Shown one piece after another: positions 52,786 to 61,946 of a DNA stretch of 64,000 bases (position 1 is its first letter; every line of letters starts with the position of its first letter). The DNA comes from Blastocladiella emersonii ATCC 22665 (lineage: Eukaryota > Blastocladiomycota > Blastocladiomycetes > Blastocladiales > Blastocladiaceae). Under the pieces are notes generated by a model. It was not told where the DNA came from, did not search any database, and saw nothing but the letters and a program-made list of their open reading frames with translations. The stretch is from the NCBI GenBank assembly GCA_025594325.1, contig JANHCV010000007.1:1302001-1366000 (forward strand). The letters run 5' to 3'. Made by a program: the position numbers and the translations under genes.

Positions 52786-55700
52786 ATGTCGGGCGCCCCG
52801 CCAGCCTCCTCGGCCGCCTCAGCCGCCCCCGCTGTCGCCGCCGCCCCAGTGGCGCCGCCGCCGCTGTCGGGACCCAGCGCCTCGGGCTCGTCCCGTAAGC
52901 GCACGCGAACGCACGAGGGCATGCAGCTGCGCCTCGACGCGCACCCGCACGCGCACGGCGGCTCGGTCGCGGCCGCCTTTGCCCCGCACGTCGCCAACTC
53001 GTTCCGCAGCGTCGCCCTCGCCGACCCCGCCCTGCTCTCGCCCACCACCGTCATCCACCCGCTCGGCCCAGCCGGCGACGGCACGGGTCCCGCCCTCGGC
53101 CACCCGGACCACCTCGCCTCGGCCCTCCCCTCGCTCCTCTGCGACTCTCTGCACCTCGACTCGCCCATCTCCACCTTGTCCCCGCCCGTCGGCCTCAGGC
53201 CCGCCGACGCCGCGGCCCAGTTGCCGCTCGAGCAGACCCACCACCAGTGCGCCGAGCAGCACCACCTCGCCGCTGCTGCCGCTGCCGCTGCGGCCGCTGC
53301 GGCCGCCCAGATCAAGCCGGCCGACCGTGCCCGCATCCAGCAGCAGCACGATGATGCCGCCAGTCTCCTCAACCGCAGCGGGTCGCCGCAGACCGTCACC
53401 CCGCGCCGCACCCCGCCCAACGGGCCCGCCGAGGCCATGCCCTCGTCGCTCTCGCACTCGCTGCCCGCCGCCGCGCACCACCCGCTGCCCGTCAGGCTCT
53501 CCCAGGAGGACCTGACGCCGCCCGGATCCGCGCCGTCCTCGGACATGGCGGCTGCCGTCGCCGCGGCAACCGCCGCGGGGCTCTACTCGCCCACCTCGGC
53601 GCCCTCGCAGCCCAACCAGCAGCCCCAGCCGCAGCCGTGGTTCGATTTTCTCCTCGAGGAGAACATTTTGGATGCGGACGACACGGACCGGTCCGTCTCG
53701 GGCACCCCCGCCAGCGCGACGGGTGCGCGCCCGCGCTGGACCCGCCGCCCGTCCGAGGCTACCACCACGGTCCCGTACCCGGCCGTCACCTCGGCTGCGA
53801 CCTCGATGGCAGCGCTGGCCGCACACCAGCACCTCGCCCAGAACGACGCGCGCGCCGACGCGGCCGCGGCTGCCGCCCGGTCCGCCGCCACGATCATGGG
53901 CCCGCCCAAGGCCGCGCCCGCGTCGGCTGACCCGTACGCCGCCGCTGCCGCTGCCGCCGCCGCTGCAGGCCTCCCCGAGCACCTCGTCGAGCTCGCCGAG
54001 TACAAGTCGCCCAACCCGACGCTCAAGAAGAAGCCCCGGTCGCTCGCCGTCTCGCTCGACCTCGCTGGCGCCGTCCCGCCGCCGCCCGCCATGCACCGCG
54101 CCGCCACGCTGCCCGCCGAATTGCCCCTCGGCATGGTTGTCTCCGCCGGCGGGGCATCCGACGTCGCTGCGTACCGCGCCCACCACCACCACCATCACCA
54201 CGCGGGCTTCCTCGGCAACCCGGCCTCGTTCCTGACCCCCGAGGCGTCCCCGTTCCGCCAGGGCGGCGACGCCAACCCGTTCCTCTTCGACGTGTCGCTC
54301 ATCAACCCGTCGCCCGCCTCGTCGCCCTACGTGTTCCAGGCCCGCCGAGTCGACTCGGCCATGCTGCACATGGGCGTGACCACCGCGACCTCGGCGGCCG
54401 CTGCCCAAACGTACAACACGCCGCCGCACACGGTGATCCCCGGCGGGCAGTACCACCACCACCAGCAACAGCAGCAGCATGCGTACCAGCAGCAGCAGCA
54501 CGAGAATGGGAACGGCGGTAGTGCCGAGCCCATGGACCAGGACGCGCAGCAGCAGTCGCAGCACGCGCAGCAGCAGCACAATGGTGGCGGCGGTGCCGAC
54601 CAGGGCGGCTACGACGCCGAGCAGTACCAGCACCACCACCAACACCAGCAGCAGCAACAGCAGCAGCGCCGCTCGTCCGTGTACTCGAACGGTGGCGCCG
54701 AGCACGGCTACGCCCAGCAGCAGCAGCAGCAGCAGTACCAGCAGCAGTACGACAACCAGGCGCGCCAGTCGTCGCAGCAGACCGAGGAGTCGTTCGCTGC
54801 CGCGCTGTCCGAGTACCACAACCAGGTCGCTGCCGCTGCCGCCGCCGCTGCTGCCGCCGCGTCCGCCCACGCGGGCTCGGACTCGCACAACGCGCCGCGC
54901 ACCGCGTCGCCCGCGTCGTCGTCCGGCTCGTCGATGCACGTCATGAGCTCGGGCCCCGAGCCCACGGCCGCCACCACGCTCGCGTCGTCCTCGGGCGTCT
55001 CTCCTACGGGCTCGTTCGCGACCGAGCAGCAGCAGCAGCAGCAGCAGCAGCCGTTGCTCCTGTTTGGCGGCCGCTCGAACCTCCCGACCTCGTCGTCCGC
55101 GGCCGGCTCGTTCGCCGGCACCGCGTCGTCTCTGGTCCAGTCGCCCGCGTCATCGTCGTCCCTCCTCGCGGCGCAGCAGCAGCAGCACCACTACCACCAG
55201 CACCACCACGCTGCGCTGCACCACCACGCGGCCGCCATGGGCCTCGAGCCCATGTCCCCGAACACGGCGTCCGTCGTCGCCGCCGCGGACGCGCTCATGG
55301 GCCTTCTCCCTGCGTCCATGACCGTCGGGTACACGGACACCCTCGCGGGCGGCGTCGGCGGTCCGCTGCATCTCGGCGGGCCCGGCGCCGCGGGGTTTTT
55401 CGTGGATCTCACGGCCGACCTGCACGCCATGTACCAGCCTGCCCACGGGCACGCCGGGCACACGCACGCCGCCTCGGCGCTCCCGCTCCCGCCGCCCCCG
55501 CCCGCGGTCTCGGCGTCGGCCCTCCCGCCCCCGCCGCCTGCGCCCGCCGCGTCGCAGTCGTATTCGGGTGACGTCCACGATGGGCGCCGCGGGTCGGTCC
55601 ACCACCAGCACCACCCGCACCACCACGATGCCGGGTACTGGGCGCAGCAGTCGTCGTCAGGCCCCGCGACCAGCCAGTCGTACGCGGCCAACGACCACCA

Positions 55701-58700
55701 GTCCTCGGCCTCGGCCCTCGGTCTCGTCATGCGCCACGCCTCAGTCTCGCCGCAGAACCTGTCCCTGACCCCGCCGCTCGTCTACGCGCCCGGTAATCCC
55801 AACGGCGGCGGGTCGGTCGGCTCGCCCGTGCACGAGTTCTTTGACGCGGCGGCAGCCGCCGCGGCGCTGCATGAGCGCGCGCAGTTCGAGCACCACGCGC
55901 AGCACGCGCACCACCACCATCACCACCAGCAGCCGCACCCGCTGTCCCAGGTCTCGGACGCGCACGACCTCGCGTACACGGCCGACCGCGGGCTCATGGC
56001 GGCTGCAGCTGCTGCTGCGGCCGCGGCGGCCGCGGCGTCGGTTCCGGCTGCTGCGGCGAGTGGGACCCCGACGTCGTCGGCCTCATCGCTGAGCGAGCCG
56101 GCGGGCACGTCGCCCATGATCGAGGACGCGGCAACGTTCAGCAATGGTAACGGCAGCGCCACCACTAGTGCGCCGGCGCCCGCGCCTACCTCGACCTCGA
56201 CAGCGGTCACGGCCCCGCGGCGACAGCGGCGGCAGCAGCAGCAGCAGCAGCAACAGCCGCAGCCGGCCCCCGCGCCGCCCGTCCCGACGCTGTTCCGGTT
56301 CCCGAACCCGGCCTCGGCCCATACCCCCGCGGCGCCGGCCATCCTCACGGACGCGCAGCTGCAGCTCGTCCTCGACGCGATGCTCACGTCGTGCCACGCG
56401 CAGGGCCCGTGCCACCCGCTCGGGTGCTGGCACATGTACGTGCGCGGGTTCGCGGCGTCGCAGGGCGTGCTCCCGAAGGACGCCGAGACCGAGCCCGAGC
56501 GGTGGCTCGGCCGGTGGGGGATGACCAAGGTCTCGGTGTACACGCCCAAGGTCGCCCAGAAGTCGTACGGGTCCGAGAAGCGGTTCCTCTGCCCGCCGCC
56601 CATGATCTCGGTCGTCGGTAACCCGCTCCTCGCCGCCACCGCGCTCGCCAACCCGCTCGCCCTCCCGCCGTCGCCCGACCCGCGTGTGCCTGGGTGGGTC
56701 GCCGTCACGCCCGAGCACGGGCTGCCCGTTATCTCCATGGCGATGCAGGGCGAGACCACGCACAGTGACGGGGCCGCGATCACGGTTGCGCCGGCTGCAC
56801 CGGCTGCGGCTGCTTCGGCCGCGGGCGACGTCGACAGCGAGGACGGCACCGTCGCCGAGCGCGCCGTGTCCGCGGTCCGCGGAGAGCGGATCCATCTCAG
56901 CGAGAACGGCTGGCGCGCCGCTGGCACCCACGCCAGCTCGGCCAGCGCGTTCGGGTCCACCGACGCGGCCTCGTCGTCGACGTCGTCGCGCTCGCGCCGC
57001 GCACGCACCGTGTCCATGTCGTCGGCCTCGTCGGGCCGCAGCGTCTCCGCCAACCCCTCAGCCGCCGCTGCCGCTTCTGCTGCGGCGGGCGTCCCCGCAC
57101 TCGCGACCGACGAGCCCGAACCCACGCTGCACGTCGACAAGTTCTGCGCCGAGAACGCGTGCGGCGAGTTGCCCGCGGAGCGGTGGTCGTTCAAGAACAT
57201 GTGGGTCAGCGACTCGGAGCGCAAAAAGTCGTTCAACTGCTCGTTCCGCATCGCGCCCCCACCCGCGGCGACCGCGGATGCCGGCGAAGCCGCGGCCGCG
57301 GCTATCCCGCCCGTCCTCGCCGAGTTTTTGTCGAAGCCGATCCGCGTCATCTCGAAGCCCAGCAAGAAGAAGGTGACGACCGCCAACTCGACGCTCGTCC
57401 AGCCCGCGGCCGTCGCCGGCGCTATCCACTCGGGCACCACCATCTGCCTGTTCAACCGCATCCGGTCGCAGACGGTGTCGACCAAGTACCTCACGATCGG
57501 GTCGTCGATGCCCGTCCCCGCCTCGGTTCTCCCCGCCGACATGGCGCAGGCGTCCGAGTCGGGCAAGCCGCCGCGCGGCGGTGGGACCTCGTCGCTCGAC
57601 CAGGCGCGGATCGCCGCCAACGGCAACGTCGTCCGCCACGTGTTCCCCGGCGCGACCACTAGCGAGCAGGTCAAGTTCCTCTCGTCGACGGCCGCGTGGA
57701 CCAGTTTCTTGATCGAGGTCATTGACGAGTTCGAGCGCACCTCCGCGTACGTCGACCTGCCCCGGTACGACTGCCGGTGCGGGTCGTGCAACGCGTCGCG
57801 CCAGTACCACGAGGCCGTCACCGCGGCGCTCGCGGCCGAGGCGGCCGCGCAGAGCGCGGGGAATGCCGCGACCGCGCTCACCCGCCCGCACATGCCCCCG
57901 CCGTCGCAGTGCCCGTCGCGCGGACGCATCCTGTACTACAACCAGACGGTCGTGCTCGTCGACCCCGTCACGGGCCTCCGGTCGCGCCCGCTCACCATGC
58001 GCAAAATGGACCGCACCACCATGGCCGTCCTCGGCGAGGGCACGCTCGTCCCGCAGCCCGTCGCGTCGCAGCACCTCGACCCCGCGACCGCGGCGGCGGC
58101 AGTGGCCGCGTCTGCGGCAGCGACAGCCGCGGCTGTCGCGCGCGCCCGGTTCCCGCTCGGCGCCGCCGCCGCCAGCCAGCAGTTCACCCCCGGCCAGCGG
58201 CTCCGCCCGCTGCCCAACCACCCGTGGGTCCTCCACTGCAACACGCAGGCTGGGCTCCGCGCCGCGCAGGACCCGCAGGCGGCGTATGTCGCGAGCCAGA
58301 CCGCGTCGCTTATCCATGGAACTAGCAGCGTCGGGTCCCACCACCACCACCATCACCAGCAGCACGCTGCGCACCCGCACGCGCATGCCCACCCGCACCA
58401 CCTCCAGGCGGCGGCAGCAGCGGCGGCCGCGGTCCAGCACCTGCAGCAGCAGCAGCAGCAGCAGCAGCATGCGGCGGCCGCTGCGCTCGCGTCGTCGGCG
58501 CTCGCGTCGGCGGGGTACGGGTCGTCGCCCGCGAACGCACCGTCTGCGCCGCTGACGGGTTCGGCGGGTCAGCCGACGTCGTCGGCGGCACCCACCATGG
58601 CCAAGCAGGACGCCATGTCGCAGCTGCACAAGGTGGCGTTCCAGCTCGCCGACTCGGACGAGTACCCGGGCGCGTTCGTCGCGCTCATCGACAACCACGT

Positions 58701-60621
58701 CGGCGTCTACTACCCGCCCGCCTCGGCCGTCAAGTTTGTGCCCTTCGCGGCCGAGAAGAAGACGGCGGCGCAGCGGCGTAACAGTTCGGCGGCGGCCGCC
58801 GCGGCGGCGGCTGCTGCGAGCGCCGCGGGGTCTGCGTCGTCGACGCCCACGGCGGGTAACTCGGCGGCCAACTCGGCGGCTGCGTCGCCCGTCGGCACGC
58901 TCCTGCAGGGCCCGGCCGGGCCCATGGGCTCGATGCTGATTCACCCGGCGCACCACCTCCCCGCGCACCAGCCGGCGGCCGTGATCCCGGCCGCGCAGCA
59001 GCTGCCACAGGGCATGCTCGTGGTCGACGTGACCGAGGGCGCCGTGTGGACCATCGTCAACACGGACCGCCAGGAATACTCGTTCTACGTGCCGAACCCG
59101 ATGCTCCTCGCGCCGCGGCCGCCGCACCTACCGCCGCACCCGCAGGCCAACGGCAACGACGTGCTGCAGTGGCTCCTGAGCCAGCCGCCCGCCACGCCGC
59201 TCCCCGCCGTGTCGCCGATCCCCGTCATCGAGTCGTACAGCATCACGGCGTCGCCGCACCAGGTCGCGCCCGGGATCGCCGAGGGCTCGTCGCCGGCGGT
59301 CCCGCCGCACGTCGCGTCGGCCGCCAACGCCATGCAGCAGACGGTCATCAAGCTCAACGGCGCCCACTTTCTCCGCCAGATGCCCATGTTCGTGTACCTG
59401 TGCGACATCAAGTGCGCCGTCGAGTGGCGGTCCGACTCGCAGGCCATTGTCACGCTCCCGCCCGACCGCGTCATCCTGCAGCGCCTGTTCAACGCGGCGG
59501 TCGGCCCGCGGTCCGCGTCGTCGACGCCGCTCGTCGAGGGGAGCGGCAGCGGGAGTAGTGGGAGCGGGAACAGCGGCGAGAACGCCCTCCCGCGCGACGC
59601 GTCGCTCGCGACCAAGTACTCGGCGTTCATCGTCACCCCCGAGACGCTCCGCAGCCGCGTCCAGGACGAGCGCCTCGAGCTGCTCGTGACCGGCCAGGGC
59701 ATGTGGCTCCCGAGTCTCGGCGGCGCAGCGGCCACGGCCGCGGCGGCAGCGGCTGGCGCGCTCGGCGGGCCGAGCAACCAGCAGGTCAACATCACGGGCG
59801 CCGCGCGCGCCGCGATCCCGCTCACGACCGTGTCCGAGAAGATCATCGGGCTCTCGCTCGGGGTCCCGCCGCCGCCCCCGCTGCCGCCCATGATGCAGCG
59901 CCCCGCGAACGCGGCGGTCCCAACTCAGCAGCAGCAGCACCCGCCGTCGCACCTCGCCATGATGCACGGCAGTAGCGGTGGCCCGGGTTCCGCCGCGGCC
60001 GCAGCCGCAGCGATGATGTACCAGCACCACCCGGGGCTCGCGCACCCGCACCAGTCGATGCTCGAGGCCATGGGCACCGCGAACCCGGCGTCCCTGACGT
60101 CGGCGGCGGTCGGCTCGCCCGCGTACGCGCTCGCCCAGCCCGGGTTCCTCGAGGAGCCGCGCGGCGGCAGCAGCGAGCCGTCGCCCTCTGCGCCCGTGGC
60201 CCCGGCGGCCGAGGGCCGGTCGACTCCGGCGGCTGCGTCTGCGACGGGCGAGAGCCGGCGGACCGGCCCGACGACGCGTCGGCGCAAGCAGTCGCTCGCG
60301 TCAGGATCCGCCAGCAGTTCCGCCGCGTCGACGCCCGGTGTCTCGCAGCACGCGCACCCACCGGCACAGCAACAGCCACAGGCCGGCGCGCAACCACCGT
60401 CGGCCGCAACGGGCACCGTGACGTACTCGTCCATGTCGCTGCTGACGGGTGGGACGCTCCCGCTGGGCGCCGTGTCGGTCGACATGGTCAAGACGCCGAG
60501 CCTGGTGCTCCCGCTGTACTTTGTGCGGGCCGACGGCGTCGTGTACGACACGGGGCGCAGCTTCCTGTTCCGGCTCGACGAGCGCGTGCTCGGGACCGGG
60601 AACGTGGTCGTCATGGAGTAG
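52786..60621 (+). CDS. CSL (CBF1/Su(H)/LAG-1) family transcription factor, giant 2611-residue form
   Basis: One uninterrupted exon from ATG 52786 (CACCACCATGT) to the stop at 60619-60621. The N-terminal 1200 residues are low complexity: Ala, Gln and His runs such as HHQHQQQQQQQ, with no domain I can name. The CSL core then appears in order. The N-terminal Rel-like part has YTPKVAQKSYGSEKRFLCPP (~1250-1270) and ERWSFKNMWVSDSERKKSF (~1465). Next is IRVISKPSKKK (~1520) and then the hallmark CLFNRIRSQTVSTKYL (~1554). The beta-trefoil part has MRKMDRTTMAVLGEG and VAFQLADSDEYPGAFVAL, and a C-terminal IPT/TIG-like part has VIKLNGAHFLR. Large Ala/Gln/Ser inserts split the trefoil. CSL proteins bind GTGGGAA-like sites in DNA. 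In fungi, which lack Notch, they affect cell cycle and adhesion. Typical members are far shorter. Confidence 0.9.
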   Translation: MSGAPPASSAASAAPAVAAAPVAPPPLSGPSASGSSRKRTRTHEGMQLRLDAHPHAHGGSVAAAFAPHVANSFRSVALADPALLSPTTVIHPLGPAGDGTGPALGHPDHLASALPSLLCDSLHLDSPISTLSPPVGLRPADAAAQLPLEQTHHQCAEQHHLAAAAAAAAAAAAAQIKPADRARIQQQHDDAASLLNRSGSPQTVTPRRTPPNGPAEAMPSSLSHSLPAAAHHPLPVRLSQEDLTPPGSAPSSDMAAAVAAATAAGLYSPTSAPSQPNQQPQPQPWFDFLLEENILDADDTDRSVSGTPASATGARPRWTRRPSEATTTVPYPAVTSAATSMAALAAHQHLAQNDARADAAAAAARSAATIMGPPKAAPASADPYAAAAAAAAAAGLPEHLVELAEYKSPNPTLKKKPRSLAVSLDLAGAVPPPPAMHRAATLPAELPLGMVVSAGGASDVAAYRAHHHHHHHAGFLGNPASFLTPEASPFRQGGDANPFLFDVSLINPSPASSPYVFQARRVDSAMLHMGVTTATSAAAAQTYNTPPHTVIPGGQYHHHQQQQQHAYQQQQHENGNGGSAEPMDQDAQQQSQHAQQQHNGGGGADQGGYDAEQYQHHHQHQQQQQQQRRSSVYSNGGAEHGYAQQQQQQQYQQQYDNQARQSSQQTEESFAAALSEYHNQVAAAAAAAAAAASAHAGSDSHNAPRTASPASSSGSSMHVMSSGPEPTAATTLASSSGVSPTGSFATEQQQQQQQQPLLLFGGRSNLPTSSSAAGSFAGTASSLVQSPASSSSLLAAQQQQHHYHQHHHAALHHHAAAMGLEPMSPNTASVVAAADALMGLLPASMTVGYTDTLAGGVGGPLHLGGPGAAGFFVDLTADLHAMYQPAHGHAGHTHAASALPLPPPPPAVSASALPPPPPAPAASQSYSGDVHDGRRGSVHHQHHPHHHDAGYWAQQSSSGPATSQSYAANDHQSSASALGLVMRHASVSPQNLSLTPPLVYAPGNPNGGGSVGSPVHEFFDAAAAAAALHERAQFEHHAQHAHHHHHHQQPHPLSQVSDAHDLAYTADRGLMAAAAAAAAAAAAASVPAAAASGTPTSSASSLSEPAGTSPMIEDAATFSNGNGSATTSAPAPAPTSTSTAVTAPRRQRRQQQQQQQQPQPAPAPPVPTLFRFPNPASAHTPAAPAILTDAQLQLVLDAMLTSCHAQGPCHPLGCWHMYVRGFAASQGVLPKDAETEPERWLGRWGMTKVSVYTPKVAQKSYGSEKRFLCPPPMISVVGNPLLAATALANPLALPPSPDPRVPGWVAVTPEHGLPVISMAMQGETTHSDGAAITVAPAAPAAAASAAGDVDSEDGTVAERAVSAVRGERIHLSENGWRAAGTHASSASAFGSTDAASSSTSSRSRRARTVSMSSASSGRSVSANPSAAAAASAAAGVPALATDEPEPTLHVDKFCAENACGELPAERWSFKNMWVSDSERKKSFNCSFRIAPPPAATADAGEAAAAAIPPVLAEFLSKPIRVISKPSKKKVTTANSTLVQPAAVAGAIHSGTTICLFNRIRSQTVSTKYLTIGSSMPVPASVLPADMAQASESGKPPRGGGTSSLDQARIAANGNVVRHVFPGATTSEQVKFLSSTAAWTSFLIEVIDEFERTSAYVDLPRYDCRCGSCNASRQYHEAVTAALAAEAAAQSAGNAATALTRPHMPPPSQCPSRGRILYYNQTVVLVDPVTGLRSRPLTMRKMDRTTMAVLGEGTLVPQPVASQHLDPATAAAAVAASAAATAAAVARARFPLGAAAASQQFTPGQRLRPLPNHPWVLHCNTQAGLRAAQDPQAAYVASQTASLIHGTSSVGSHHHHHHQQHAAHPHAHAHPHHLQAAAAAAAAVQHLQQQQQQQQHAAAAALASSALASAGYGSSPANAPSAPLTGSAGQPTSSAAPTMAKQDAMSQLHKVAFQLADSDEYPGAFVALIDNHVGVYYPPASAVKFVPFAAEKKTAAQRRNSSAAAAAAAAAASAAGSASSTPTAGNSAANSAAASPVGTLLQGPAGPMGSMLIHPAHHLPAHQPAAVIPAAQQLPQGMLVVDVTEGAVWTIVNTDRQEYSFYVPNPMLLAPRPPHLPPHPQANGNDVLQWLLSQPPATPLPAVSPIPVIESYSITASPHQVAPGIAEGSSPAVPPHVASAANAMQQTVIKLNGAHFLRQMPMFVYLCDIKCAVEWRSDSQAIVTLPPDRVILQRLFNAAVGPRSASSTPLVEGSGSGSSGSGNSGENALPRDASLATKYSAFIVTPETLRSRVQDERLELLVTGQGMWLPSLGGAAATAAAAAAGALGGPSNQQVNITGAARAAIPLTTVSEKIIGLSLGVPPPPPLPPMMQRPANAAVPTQQQQHPPSHLAMMHGSSGGPGSAAAAAAAMMYQHHPGLAHPHQSMLEAMGTANPASLTSAAVGSPAYALAQPGFLEEPRGGSSEPSPSAPVAPAAEGRSTPAAASATGESRRTGPTTRRRKQSLASGSASSSAASTPGVSQHAHPPAQQQPQAGAQPPSAATGTVTYSSMSLLTGGTLPLGAVSVDMVKTPSLVLPLYFVRADGVVYDTGRSFLFRLDERVLGTGNVVVME

Positions 60622-60929
60622 TAGTAGAGTGCTCCTCGTTTTTGAAAAATCCTCCCCCTTCTTGTATTGTTCGTGTGCCTTCCCATTCTGTCTCTTCGTC
60701 CAAACGCCGTTTTGTTGTGTATTTTCCCCTCTCTGATCGATCTCACTTGTACATGGCTGTTCCTTCATCGGCTCGGCGGGTCGCTCCGGGTGATGCGTGA
60801 GACAATCTCGCGTTGATTTATCACGTGCCAATGTGAGACACGATGCGAGACCAAACGGAGCCGGCCGCCGTCCACCTCTTCTCCCGCCTCGATCATCGTC
60901 CCCGCATCGCATCAGGACCACGCAACCCC

Positions 60930-61601
60930 ATGCAACGGAGTACTGCTACTATGCTGCGCTCGGCCCCGCGGAGGCTGCTCGCTACGGCCAACACTTCCCC
61001 GGCGCTGCCCCCGCCGCAGTCCCTGACGCTGGCGCTGCTGAAACCGGACCTGTTCGCGGATCCGTCGGCGGTCGCCGAGGTCAAGTCACGGATCGCCGCC
61101 GCGGGATTGCGGGTTCAGCACTCGCAGCGCGTGACGTGGACGCGCGACGACGCGGGCGACTTTTACGCCGAGCACCGTGGCCGCTTCTTCTACGAGCGGC
61201 TCGTCGGGTACATGACGTCCGGCCCGTTCCTCGCCATGGCGCTCGAGCATGAGGCGAAAGGCGACGTGATCAAGGCGTGGCGCGGGTTGATTGGGCCGAC
61301 GCACCCGGTTCGGTACGGTTGGTGGTGGGAGAGGGTGAGAGGGGGGTTGGACTGACGATGGTGAGAGCGCTTAGGGCCCAGGTCAGTCACCCGGACTCGC
61401 TCCGCGGCCGGTACGGGCTCACGGACACGCGCAACTCGTTCCACGGGTCGGGTACGGCCTCTCGGTTCGCGTCTCTGAGCGTTCCTCACACTGACTGACC
61501 TGTTGGTAGACTCGATTGCGACGGCGGCGCGCGAGCTCGAGTTCTTCTTCCCCGACCACTCGCTCATCCGAGCCCACCTCGCGCGTATCACCAAGGAGTA
61601 G
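60930..61601 (+). CDS. NME6: Nucleoside diphosphate kinase, NME6 type
   Basis: Exons 60930-61312, 61375-61451 and 61510-61601 join in frame to 183 residues, with introns of 62 and 58 nt (both GTACGG...TAG). The fold signature is LTLALLKPDLF, DFYAEHRGRFFYERLVGYM, SGPFLAMALEHE, WRGLIGPTHPVR, SLRGRYGLTDTRNSFHGSD and REIA-like ARELEFFFPDHS. The active-site His is in NSFHGSD. The GLTDTRN...HGSD and FFPDHS stretches and the length match NME6 (human 186 residues) better than NME1-type enzymes. NME6 is mitochondrial in animals, and the Arg/Ala/Ser-rich first 25 residues (MLRSAPRRLLATANTS) would suit import. Start choices are 60930 or the in-frame Met at 60951; the frame is also open from 60843. Confidence 0.87.
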
Positions 61602-61864
61602 GCAGCCCTCAATAGAACCTCAATCCTGTAGTGTTGAAGCCTTGCCGACCAGTCGAGAACACTAGCGACTCGTGGTCGACGCGTACGCGTCGGAGGAAGA
61701 TCGCTCCGGCGCGCACACGCAAACGGTGAGCGACCTTCTTTCTCCACTCGCGTTTCCGCGTTGGCCGACCACCGGAACGCGGTGCGCCACGCAGAACGGG
61801 GAGCAGCACTTGCCCGCCTTGCTCGCATCGCTCGCCGTTCTCGCGCTGGTTGGCCGGACCAGGG

Positions 61865-61871
61865 TATAAAA
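61865..61871 (+). promoter_or_regulatory. TATA box of the PhoD-like gene
   Basis: TATAAAA lies 82 bp before the ATG at 61947, in otherwise GC-rich DNA. It is one of the few clear TATA boxes in the window and suggests regulated, focused initiation. Confidence 0.5.
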
Positions 61872-61946
61872 CCCGCCCGCTCCCCCCGCGCGCCCTCTTG
61901 CTTTGAGCTTAAGCCTGAGCTTTGAGCGTATCGCACCGAAACCACC

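Noticed and set aside
57058-59127. Very long antisense frame (689 codons) opposite the CSL gene, and similar ones at 33526-35478 and 52819-54939
   Set aside because: They lie exactly opposite strongly supported genes, consist of Arg/Gly/Val/His-rich sequence typical of GC-rich shadows, and contain no domain.
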